Source: Oceanobacillus saliphilus (lineage in GTDB: Bacteria; Bacillota; Bacilli; Bacillales; Amphibacillaceae). From it: a DNA stretch of 64,000 bases. The notes beneath the pieces are model-generated. The model did no database searches, had not been told where the DNA came from, and saw only the letters and a list, made by a program, of their open reading frames with translations. Positions within the stretch are counted from its first letter, which is position 1; each line of letters begins with the position of its first letter. The position numbers and the translations under genes were made by a program. The stretch covers positions 184,144-248,143 of the forward strand of contig NZ_JALCZU010000006.1 in the NCBI RefSeq assembly GCF_023522835.1, in the 5' to 3' direction. Positions 9,176 to 16,044 of this stretch are shown here, piece after piece.

Positions 9176-9234
9176 AACCCACATCATAATAAACTTACTA
9201 TATTTTTAAATAGTAAGAGATTACAATGTGGGTC
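9176..9234 (-). promoter_or_regulatory. Leader hairpin of the dctP operon, candidate attenuator
   Basis: On the minus strand CCCACAT / ATGTGGG form the outer stem and CTTACTAT / ATAGTAAG an inner stem, followed by TTTCTT. It lies inside the transcript predicted from the promoter at 9269-9297, about 130 nt before dctP. The tandem motif GGAG-N5-GGAGA (9233-9246) abuts its 5' base, as at the glpD leader. It could equally terminate read-through from glpP. GlpP control is inference. Confidence 0.6.
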
Positions 9235-9268
9235 TCCAAATGCTCCATCACATAATTAACTTAAAATA

Positions 9269-9297
9269 ATCATAACCAATGTTGCAAGCGCTGTCAA
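9269..9297 (-). promoter_or_regulatory. Sigma-A promoter of dctPQM-GH31 overlapped by a cre site
   Basis: The minus strand has TTGACA (9292-9297), a 17-nt spacer and TATGAT (9269-9274). On the plus strand, 9282-9296 reads TTGCAAGCGCTGTCA and fits the CcpA operator consensus WTGNAANCGNWNNCA. The operator covers the -35 box and part of the spacer, so CcpA/HPr-Ser-P should repress the operon on preferred sugars. hprK, the kinase for this signal, lies 4 kb away. Confidence 0.82.
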
Positions 9298-9307
9298 CAT
9301 TATTTTC

Positions 9308-9853
9308 CTAGAAACTCCATAATTCTGTTTTTGACGTTGATACAGCAATAGCACCCGCATCAAATGCTGCTTTCACATCTTCTTCTTTACTTAACAACCC
9401 ACCGGCAATAATCGGGATATTTGTTTCCTTCAATACTTGTTGAATAACCGTTGGCATTAGACCTGGAAGTACTTCGATACAATCTGGTTTGAATTTCTCA
9501 ACGAGCTTCAAATTATGGGTGAGTGCATGGCTATCTAACAAGAAAATACGCTGAATGGCTAATAAATTATGCTTCTTGGCAAGCTGTATAATATTCCCTC
9601 TCGTAGATAATATCCCATCTGGCTTTATCTCTCTAATTAAAAATTCCATGCCAAATTCGTCGGATTTCAAACCTTGAATTAGATCAAAATGGATAAGCAC
9701 GAGCTTATTCGATCTCCTGGAATATTCCACAAGACTTTTTAACTGAACAAGCCTGGATTCAAGAATTACTATGAATGCATGGCTCGTATCCAATGCTTTC
9801 TCGAAATTCTTCATTTTTCGTACTACAGGCAAAACGCCCGTTGGCACATCCAT
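9308..9853 (-). CDS. glpP: Glycerol-3-phosphate-responsive antiterminator
   Basis: 181 residues with a TIM-barrel-like fold of the GlpP family. Characteristic stretches are HFDLIQGLKSDEFG (about 55-68), EIKPDGILSTRGN (75-87) and CIEVLPGLMP (124-133). With bound glycerol-3-phosphate, GlpP binds leader RNA of glp genes and lets transcription pass a terminator, and it stabilises glpD mRNA (established in B. subtilis). The ATG is preceded by AAGGTGGGG. It lies 12 nt after yvoF, so it may be co-transcribed with the hprK group. Its usual neighbours glpF-glpK are missing, and a TRAP/GH31 operon separates it from glpD. Confidence 0.94.
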   Translation of the reverse strand: MDVPTGVLPVVRKMKNFEKALDTSHAFIVILESRLVQLKSLVEYSRRSNKLVLIHFDLIQGLKSDEFGMEFLIREIKPDGILSTRGNIIQLAKKHNLLAIQRIFLLDSHALTHNLKLVEKFKPDCIEVLPGLMPTVIQQVLKETNIPIIAGGLLSKEEDVKAAFDAGAIAVSTSKTELWSF

Positions 9854-9865
9854 GTTATCCCCACC

Positions 9866-10381
9866 TTATCGATCATCCTTATTCCGCTCTTCCATTTCTT
9901 CCTTCGTATAGATCAATCGCATCGGATTCCCACCGACAAAGGCACCTGCAGGAACATCTTTATGTACAAGTGTTCCTGCTGATACAATTGCATGATCCCC
10001 TATTGTGACCCCAGGAAGGATCGTACTATTGGCTCCAATCATCACTTCATCCCCAATGATTACTTCTCCGATACGATATTCCTTTATTAAGTATTCATGG
10101 GCCAATATCGTTGTGTTATAGCCGATGACACAATTACGACCGACAGTGATTTTTTCAGGAAACATGATATCCGGCATGACCATCAGTGCGAACGACGTCT
10201 CATCGCCTACCTTCATTCTCAAAAAAGTTCGGTATAACCAGTTTTTCATACTTAAAAATGGCGTATATCTTGCTAGCTGAATCACCATGAAGTTTTTAAC
10301 TACCTTCCAGAACGGAACAGTTTTATAAATCTGCCACAAGGAGTTTGAGCTTTTCACTTTAAATCGTTCGGTTTGCCGCAT
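9866..10381 (-). CDS. yvoF: Hexapeptide-repeat acyltransferase (YvoF family)
   Basis: 171 residues. The C-terminal two thirds carry left-handed beta-helix hexapeptide repeats (VTVGRNCVIGYNTT-like strands, then VIIGDEVMIGANSTILPGVT and GDHAIVSAGTLVHKDV), typical of O-acetyltransferases using acetyl-CoA. The acceptor is unknown. The ATG start overlaps the ppaX end by 23 nt and the gene sits in the conserved hprK-lgt-yvoD-ppaX-yvoF order, which supports the YvoF identity. No membrane segment is obvious. Confidence 0.88.
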   Translation of the reverse strand: MRQTERFKVKSSNSLWQIYKTVPFWKVVKNFMVIQLARYTPFLSMKNWLYRTFLRMKVGDETSFALMVMPDIMFPEKITVGRNCVIGYNTTILAHEYLIKEYRIGEVIIGDEVMIGANSTILPGVTIGDHAIVSAGTLVHKDVPAGAFVGGNPMRLIYTKEEMEERNKDDR

Positions 10382-11018
10382 TTTTCACACCTGCAATTGT
10401 TAGTAAGTCTGTCATTTGTTCCAGCATGTAAGTTGGATTGTATTCCATCAATCTTTCTTTTCCCTTCTGAGACCATGCTACCCCTGCCGTTTGTATACCA
10501 GCATTTTTGCCGGATTCGATGTCATGATAATTGTCTCCGACCATCAGTGTTGTTTGTGGATCGGCATTTAATGCTAGCATTGCTTTCAACACCGGTTCTG
10601 GATGTGGTTTTGCGTGTGTCACATCTTCTAACGCGATAATCGTGCTGAAGAAACTGTCCAGACCTGTAAGTTTTAATCCCATGTGTACAGTCGGTGACAT
10701 TTTTGTCGTAACAATTCCAAGTTTTAGATGATGTTCTTGCAATTGCATGACCGTTTCCACCACCTCCGGAAATGCTGTCACATAATTATCGTGTTCAGAC
10801 AAATTATGTTCCCTGTAAGTAGCAATCATCCTATCAGCTCTTTTAGAATCAATCCTTTTAAACGTTTCAATCAATGGTGGTCCATTGAACTCAAGTATTT
10901 CTTCTGGTGTAAACGTCAAATTATAATGATTAAATGTATGCTGAAAAGATGCACGTATCAATTCGTTCGTGTCGATTAATGTTCCATCCAAATCAAAGAG
11001 TATTGTACGAATGCTCAT
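10359..11018 (-). CDS. ppaX: Pyrophosphatase PpaX (HAD superfamily)
   Basis: 219 residues. Hydrolyses the pyrophosphate released when HprK/P dephosphorylates HPr-Ser-P, helping that phosphorolysis reaction along. HAD motifs are visible: the nucleophile DLDGT near residues 8-12, a TT motif in GIVTTKMSPT, and MVGDNYHDIESGKNAG for Mg2+ binding. The start chosen is ATG 11018 (MSIRTILFDL) behind AAAGGAAG, which overlaps yvoD by 26 nt. The 17-codon upstream extension has no good ribosome-binding site. The context with hprK supports the PpaX call over a generic HAD phosphatase. Confidence 0.9.
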   Translation of the reverse strand: MSIRTILFDLDGTLIDTNELIRASFQHTFNHYNLTFTPEEILEFNGPPLIETFKRIDSKRADRMIATYREHNLSEHDNYVTAFPEVVETVMQLQEHHLKLGIVTTKMSPTVHMGLKLTGLDSFFSTIIALEDVTHAKPHPEPVLKAMLALNADPQTTLMVGDNYHDIESGKNAGIQTAGVAWSQKGKERLMEYNPTYMLEQMTDLLTIAGVKNAANRTI

Positions 11019-11952
11019 GTGTGGCTTCCTTTCTTTTCTTACTGTCTTTCTTGTTCCAGACATATGCAATAATCATTGTTAGGAGAATTGCCGTTACTAA
11101 TCGTATAATGAGCAATGGCAATACCGGTATTCCAAGTGGAATGAATACAAGTGTATCTTCAACTACTGCGTGACAGGATACAAGAAAAATCATTGCCAGA
11201 TACATATCCTTCTTCGATACGTTATCTTCTTTCACTGCCTGTATCATTAATCCAGCTCCATATGCTAATCCAATCGTCAATCCTGCAACCATTGTCATCG
11301 ATGCGTTTTTGTCCATGCCAAGAACTTTTAAGAACGGTGCAAGTTTATTCGACATGGCCGACATCCAGCCTAGTTCGCGCAAGTACTGCATGACGATCAT
11401 TAAAGGAATAACAATGATGGCTAACTGCAAAATAGCAAGTAAGGCTGTTTGCATACCATGCAACGCTATTTCACCCCAGCTGCTTAAAACAACTTCTGAA
11501 GATGAAACAAAACCATACTGTGCCATCTCGGCTCCACCGTTCCAGACAAGGTTAATAATGATAGCCGCAATTAATGCAAGTCCGACTCTTACTCCAATAA
11601 TAACCCACCACTTGACACCGACCTTCGTCGCCACAGCTGACTCCACAAATAAATTATGTGAAAATGAAAGCATCATTGCCATAATAAATACTTCCTTCAC
11701 CGTGAACTCAAATGATATGATGGCAGCGATTCCGGCATACAAATTAAGTGTATTTCCGAGAACCAATGGCACAGCTGCCTCGCCAGGAAGACCAATCAGT
11801 CCCATAGCAGGTGCCAATAAGCTAATGATCCAAGGCAATACAGGGGTAAATTGTAAAATAGTAACAATCAATGTAATTGGAAAAATCACTTTCCCCAAAG
11901 TCCAGGTTGTTTTCAGACCTTGCTGCAACCCTCGGTATAAAATTCCTGACAT
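10993..11952 (-). CDS. yvoD: Nucleoside-recognition (Gate) domain membrane protein YvoD
   Basis: 319 residues with about eight membrane helices and two Gate/nucleoside-recognition-type halves. Its function in Bacillus is not established. The ATG has a GAGAGGTAG ribosome-binding site. The charged C-terminus (NKKDSKKRKEATHEHS) overlaps the ppaX start. The identity rests on membrane topology plus its position between lgt and ppaX, as in B. subtilis. Confidence 0.85.
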   Translation of the reverse strand: MSGILYRGLQQGLKTTWTLGKVIFPITLIVTILQFTPVLPWIISLLAPAMGLIGLPGEAAVPLVLGNTLNLYAGIAAIISFEFTVKEVFIMAMMLSFSHNLFVESAVATKVGVKWWVIIGVRVGLALIAAIIINLVWNGGAEMAQYGFVSSSEVVLSSWGEIALHGMQTALLAILQLAIIVIPLMIVMQYLRELGWMSAMSNKLAPFLKVLGMDKNASMTMVAGLTIGLAYGAGLMIQAVKEDNVSKKDMYLAMIFLVSCHAVVEDTLVFIPLGIPVLPLLIIRLVTAILLTMIIAYVWNKKDSKKRKEATHEHSYNTL

Positions 11953-11996
11953 CTTTCTACCTCTCTTTCAAAATTACTGTAACACCTTTTATGAAT

Positions 11997-12872
11997 CTAT
12001 TTCTTTTTCTTTTTTCTTTTCTTCTTTTTATTCGATTTCTGTTTTTCAGGAACCGGAACATCGTTATATCTAGCAGTGACCGTTTTGCGTCGATAAATAA
12101 TCAAAATAATTGATAAGACGATAAGTACGATGGATATTAACTGTGCCTGTCTTATGGCACCGCCGAATGCATATAAACTATCGGTACGCATACTTTCAAT
12201 AAAGAAGCGCCCTATGGAATAAAAGATTGCATAACTTAGAATTATTTCCCCACGTAATGGATTATATTTTCTAATCAAAATCAGGAGAAAGAATACAAGA
12301 ACGTTCCAGAAAGATTCATATAAAAACGTCGGATGGTACATCACACCATCAATTGTCATTTGGTTCATAATAAAATCAGGAAGATACTGATGAAAGCTTT
12401 CATATGTAGATTCAGAAATCGGTCCGCCATGTGCTTCCTGGTTCATAAAATTTCCCCAACGGCCGATAGCCTGCGCAAGAATCAAGCTTGGGGCTACAAT
12501 ATCCAGCAGTTGCCACCCTGAAACATTTCTTACTTTTGAAAAAACCATAGCGGTCAAAACGCCACCTATAACTGCCCCATGGATGGCAAGACCACCTTCC
12601 CAAACAGCAAAAATGCTCCACCATGGCCCGCCTGCATATCTATCCCATTCGAAAATAACATAATAAATTCGTGCACATAATATCGCAATTGGAACTGCGA
12701 ATACAATAAAATCAATTAACAAATCTTGCTTTAAGCCCAGACGATCTGTTTCCCTCGTTGCCAAATAAATACCGATCAATGCTCCAAACGCAATAATTAC
12801 ACCATACCAATAAATTGTAAAAGGTCCAAGTTCAAGAAATACCCTGTCTAATGCAGGTGCACTATATATCAA
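11997..12872 (-). CDS. lgt: Prolipoprotein diacylglyceryl transferase
   Basis: Membrane enzyme that transfers diacylglycerol from phosphatidylglycerol to the lipobox cysteine of prolipoproteins, such as DctP and CccB in this window. It has seven or so membrane segments and the Lgt signature GRWGNFMNQEAHGG (about 145-158) with HPTFLYES further on. An ATG at 12893 directly follows the hprK stop but has no ribosome-binding site. A TTG at 12872 has GGGAG/GTGGG upstream and matches the usual Lgt length, so I prefer it. The lysine-rich tail (KSNKKKKRKKKKK) is unusually basic. Confidence 0.95.
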   Translation of the reverse strand: MIYSAPALDRVFLELGPFTIYWYGVIIAFGALIGIYLATRETDRLGLKQDLLIDFIVFAVPIAILCARIYYVIFEWDRYAGGPWWSIFAVWEGGLAIHGAVIGGVLTAMVFSKVRNVSGWQLLDIVAPSLILAQAIGRWGNFMNQEAHGGPISESTYESFHQYLPDFIMNQMTIDGVMYHPTFLYESFWNVLVFFLLILIRKYNPLRGEIILSYAIFYSIGRFFIESMRTDSLYAFGGAIRQAQLISIVLIVLSIILIIYRRKTVTARYNDVPVPEKQKSNKKKKRKKKKK

Positions 12873-12893
12873 AGAAAACCCACTCCCACTCAT

Positions 12894-13826
12894 TTAGTCT
12901 TTTTGTTCATGTTCAATCATCGTTGTTAATCGTTCTGAAAACTCTTCTGCTGCATTGACACCCATTCGTTTCAAACGGAAATTCATTGCCGCGACTTCGA
13001 TAATGACAGCAAGGTTTCTTCCAGGCCGAACAGGAATGGTTGCTTTCGGTAAATATACATCCATAATCTTCATTGTATCTTCGTCTAAACCAAGGCGGTC
13101 ATATTGTTTTTTCTCGTCCCAGTTCTCCAAATTAATAACAAGTGAAATTCTTTTCTTCGATCGTACAGAGCCGGCACCAAATAATGTCATGACATTAATA
13201 ATCCCCAACCCACGGATTTCCAGTAAATGTTCAATCAATGGTGGTGAATTACCAACAAGGCTATCATAATCTTCCTGGCGAATTTCAACACTGTCATCTG
13301 CCACAAGACGATGTCCACGTTTGACAAGCTCCAAGGCTGTCTCACTTTTACCAACTCCGCTTTGGCCAATGATTAATACACCCACCCCGTAAATGTCAAC
13401 TAACACACCATGGATAGCAGTAAAGGGTGCAAATTTTGCTTCCAGGTAGTTGGTAAGTCTACTAATTACACGGGTTGTTTTCCGTGGGGAATGCAGAATC
13501 GGAACACCAGATTTATTGGACTCTTCAATTAAAATCTCTGGAACGTCCATTCCCCTTGATACAACGATACCCGGTGTAATATCTGTGCAAAGTTTTTTTG
13601 ACCGATCTCGTTTCTGTTCGTCAGTTAAATCAAGGAAGTAGGTCATCTCCGTTTTACCGATTAACTGCAGACGTTCTTTCGGATAGTATTTAAAATAACC
13701 TGTCATTTCAATACCGGGGCGTGATATATCACTTGTAATAATCTCCCTGTTGATACCATCTTCCCCCGAAACCAAAGTCAGATTGAAATTTTCAAGTAAA
13801 TCTTTTGTACGGACAATAGCTGCCAT
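12894..13826 (-). CDS. hprK: HPr kinase/phosphorylase
   Basis: 310 residues. Bifunctional sensor of carbon status: it phosphorylates HPr on Ser46 using ATP or PPi and reverses this by phosphorolysis, setting CcpA activity. The P-loop [19 protein letters not shown] is at about residues 153-171, followed by the HprK signature [10 protein letters not shown] (about 202-211). It is the first gene of the hprK-lgt-yvoD-ppaX-yvoF(-glpP) cluster. The cre sites at 9282 and 57208 are plausible downstream targets of its signal. Confidence 0.97.
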   Translation of the reverse strand: MAAIVRTKDLLENFNLTLVSGEDGINREIITSDISRPGIEMTGYFKYYPKERLQLIGKTEMTYFLDLTDEQKRDRSKKLCTDITPGIVVSRGMDVPEILIEESNKSGVPILHSPRKTTRVISRLTNYLEAKFAPFTAIHGVLVDIYGVGVLIIGQSGVGKSETALELVKRGHRLVADDSVEIRQEDYDSLVGNSPPLIEHLLEIRGLGIINVMTLFGAGSVRSKKRISLVINLENWDEKKQYDRLGLDEDTMKIMDVYLPKATIPVRPGRNLAVIIEVAAMNFRLKRMGVNAAEEFSERLTTMIEHEQKD

Positions 13827-13888
13827 ATAACTTCCTCCTAATCATTGAACTCCGGACGTAACTGATATACATTTTAGCATATGCAAAG

Positions 13889-13918
13889 AAAAAAACGTAG
13901 GCATGAGCCTACGTTTTT
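13889..13918 (-). terminator. Terminator upstream of hprK
   Basis: AAAAACGTAGGC / GCCTACGTTTTT with a 4-nt loop, flanked by T-runs on both strands. On the minus strand it ends transcripts from yvlC-yvlD before the hprK promoter region. Confidence 0.85.
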
Positions 13919-13924
13919 AGAGGT

Positions 13925-14160
13925 TGTTCAAAAAGTCCGGTGAAAATGACACTTCGATTTTCGCACGAATGCTTGCTTTTCCGCTACTCGCGTATAAATT
14001 GCATACGCTCCGTTGCTCAAAGCTTCGCCGTCTTGAACTTTCGACGCACAGGACGTGCTAGTGTCGGCGTCGCAACAAAGCTCTTCGATGGGGCGAGTAA
14101 CCACAGTCCCAGGACGTTGCGTTCTTAGCCGACCGGTCCTTTTATCCCCCTATTTGAACA
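13925..14160. repeat. 236-bp element with terminal inverted repeats
   Basis: Ends TGTTCAAA (13925-13932) and TTTGAACA (14153-14160) are perfect inverted repeats, and AAAGTCCGG / CCGGTCCTTTT extends the pairing inward. It fills the whole gap between yvlD and the hprK terminator, has a GC-richer interior, and has no reading frame that looks real. It looks like a non-autonomous dispersed element. I recall similar sequences in other Bacillaceae, but that is from memory. Confidence 0.75.
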
Positions 14161-14167
14161 CGCAATT

Positions 14168-14527
14168 TTAGCCTTTTAGGGAATCTTTTATTAAACTGTT
14201 TAAAAGCATACTGATTAACGAAATAACGATCGATGCAATAATTGCGATACCAAAGCCATCTATTACAAAAGAGGTACCCATTAGCGCCTGAGTAATCATT
14301 AATGTGATAGCATTAATGATTATCAAAAATAATCCCAGTGTCAGAATCGTAATTGGCAACGTCACTATAATCAGAATCGGTTTAACGAGTACATTCAAAA
14401 TTGCCAAGAAAAAGCTGGCAAGCAATGCTGTACTGAACCCTTCCAAGTGAAAGGAGTCAAAGAGTTGGGCAACTGCTATCAGTGCAATTGCATTTAATAC
14501 GAGAGAGACTAACCACCTTAACAACAT
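14168..14527 (-). CDS. yvlD: YvlD-type small membrane protein (phage holin family 4 fold)
   Basis: 119 residues with four membrane segments, matching the YvlD/Mycobacterium-type family of unknown function. The start ATG overlaps the yvlC stop codon as TGATG, so it is translationally coupled to yvlC. Homologues sit with PspC-domain proteins in envelope-stress operons (family knowledge). The role here is inferred to be envelope related. Confidence 0.85.
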   Translation of the reverse strand: MLLRWLVSLVLNAIALIAVAQLFDSFHLEGFSTALLASFFLAILNVLVKPILIIVTLPITILTLGLFLIIINAITLMITQALMGTSFVIDGFGIAIIASIVISLISMLLNSLIKDSLKG

Positions 14528-14721
14528 CAGTAAATCTCCTCATCTATAGGTATGATTAAGGCGGCAACAAGATAAATCAATGCGAATGTCATAAAGCTTG
14601 GAATGAGTAAGATAACGAATATCAGTCTCAAAATTGTCGCATCAACATTGAAATACTCACCAAGTCCACCTAGCACACCTGAAATCATTTTATTTGATGT
14701 AGAACGGTATAATCGCTTCAT
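14527..14721 (-). CDS. yvlC: PspC-domain membrane protein YvlC
   Basis: 64 residues consisting almost wholly of a PspC domain: KRLYRSTSNKMISGVLGGLGEYF followed, after a short gap, by a membrane helix pair (residue stretch described in pieces: KRLYRS, then GVLGGLGEYF at about 19-28). I start it at ATG 14721 behind AAGGAGGATG, because the seven upstream codons are the ribosome-binding region itself. PspC proteins sense or buffer membrane stress. It forms a two-gene operon with yvlD. Confidence 0.87.
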   Translation of the reverse strand: MKRLYRSTSNKMISGVLGGLGEYFNVDATILRLIFVILLIPSFMTFALIYLVAALIIPIDEEIY

Positions 14722-14821
14722 TGTTTCATCCTCCTTGTTCATTATGTTTTTCCCAAATCGTTGTACTCTATAAACATATATACGGGAAAGAGGGTTGAAA
14801 AGTTTCCTAAATTAGAAAATC

Positions 14822-14844
14822 CCCCTGCAAATCTTCTGCAGGGG
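14822..14844 (-). terminator. Terminator of yojF-bshB2
   Basis: CCCCTGCA / TGCAGGGG with a 7-nt loop followed by GATTTTCT on the minus strand, directly after the bshB2 stop codon. The T-run is imperfect. Confidence 0.75.
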
Positions 14845-14851
14845 AACGACA

Positions 14852-15523
14852 TTAGTCTTCAAAATTCCATGTATAGAATTGTTCTGTACTGAAACGCTTC
14901 TTAATATCTTCTTGGATTTCGCTTTCAAGCTTATCTACATGTTTAAATTGGCCCAGTACACCTGACGCCTGGGAATCATGGCAGAAGATAGCCTCCATTT
15001 TTTTATCAAAGTAGGCAGTAATGTCATTAATGACGTCCGGTTTTCCAAGGATATCCAAATAATTGTTTGTAATTGCCTGTGCCCAAACTTCGGGCCGCTT
15101 TGCCGGATCCATTAAACGGACTGCCTCGATTGCAGCTGCTCCAAGGGCATTATGATCTGGATGGACTGCATGGTCGGGATAATGCGTAATGACAAGGCTT
15201 GGTTGAATTTCTTCTAGAATCTGCTTTAAATGCTCGGCAATTTCCGCTCGGTCTTCAAATTCTAGCGTTTTATCACGATATCCAAGCATTTTCAAATTCA
15301 CATCAAGCACGTTACATGCATGGATTAGTTCCTGTTTTCTAATTTCAGGCAATGTTTCCCGGTTGGCAAACGTCGGGTTGCCCATATTTCTTCCCATTTC
15401 CCCTAATGTCCCGCATAGGTACGTTACAGGAACTCCCTGCTCACGAAAATTGGAAATTGAACCAGCTGCACCAAATGATTCATCATCTGGATGCGGATAT
15501 ATGACGACAACATGCTTTTCCAT
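14852..15523 (-). CDS. bshB2: Bacillithiol biosynthesis deacetylase BshB2
   Basis: About 223 residues of the LmbE/PIG-L zinc deacetylase family. Zinc-binding motif PHPDDE is near residues 11-16 and HPDHNALG near 123-130. It removes acetate from GlcNAc-malate to give GlcN-malate, the second step of bacillithiol synthesis, sharing the role with BshB1. The start is ATG 15523 (MEKHVVVIYP) behind AGGTGA; the upstream in-frame GTG is inside that site. It follows yojF by 27 nt, the same pair as yojF-yojG in B. subtilis. Confidence 0.92.
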   Translation of the reverse strand: MEKHVVVIYPHPDDESFGAAGSISNFREQGVPVTYLCGTLGEMGRNMGNPTFANRETLPEIRKQELIHACNVLDVNLKMLGYRDKTLEFEDRAEIAEHLKQILEEIQPSLVITHYPDHAVHPDHNALGAAAIEAVRLMDPAKRPEVWAQAITNNYLDILGKPDVINDITAYFDKKMEAIFCHDSQASGVLGQFKHVDKLESEIQEDIKKRFSTEQFYTWNFED

Positions 15524-15550
15524 TTTATTCACCTGTTTCCATTCATTAGT

Positions 15551-15904
15551 TTAGTATTTAAATGGGGTTTCGCTGATTTGCAGGGAAACCATCAATCGGC
15601 CTTCGCGGTCATGGCCCGCCATTAATAGTTGATTGTCTTCATGCATAACCCAGTCAGTCAGGCCTTCTGCATAAATCCATCCCATTTCCATTTTCAGACC
15701 AGCACGGTAAACCTTACCATCTCCTACCAGCTTAGCCTGGTTGAATACTACTTTCGCGTTTCGTATGTACGCTCCCACATTATATGCCTGTTCATTAAGA
15801 TGACTGGCATACGCACCATTCGTTGTTTCCAAATGAACATATACGTTTTTATTGATAAACTGGTCCAGAACATCCTGGACTTTTTCAATTTCAATTGGCT
15901 TCAT
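15551..15904 (-). CDS. yojF: YojF family protein (DUF1806)
   Basis: 117 residues, soluble, no signal peptide. The DUF1806/YojF family is found nearly always next to bshB2, as here. Its biochemical role is not established. The conserved feature visible is the run NGAYASHLNEQAYNVGAYIR at about residues 29-48. First gene of a two-gene operon that ends at the hairpin at 14822. Confidence 0.88.
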   Translation of the reverse strand: MKPIEIEKVQDVLDQFINKNVYVHLETTNGAYASHLNEQAYNVGAYIRNAKVVFNQAKLVGDGKVYRAGLKMEMGWIYAEGLTDWVMHEDNQLLMAGHDREGRLMVSLQISETPFKY

Positions 15905-15997
15905 GTATTTATGCCTCCCAATATCCTTCTTTTTTAAATGTACCTAATGGCAAAGGCTACGTCAAAAATTTTGTTCCTACTTTCATTCCTCGGTCGT

Positions 15998-16037
15998 AAA
16001 AAGACAGTAAGCGGTTGTGGAAGCTTACTGTCTTTTT
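15998..16037 (-). terminator. Terminator of uvrB-uvrA
   Basis: The 15-bp stem AAAAAGACAGTAAGC / GCTTACTGTCTTTTT has a 10-nt loop with T-runs on both sides and lies 8 nt past the uvrA stop codon. The yojF promoter region lies between it and yojF. Confidence 0.93.
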
Positions 16038-16044
16038 ACTATCC

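Noticed and set aside
9176-9234. dctP leader hairpin as a metabolite riboswitch
   Set aside because: It is a simple AT-rich stem without multi-stem junction or conserved unpaired motifs; an attenuator or terminator is the simpler reading.
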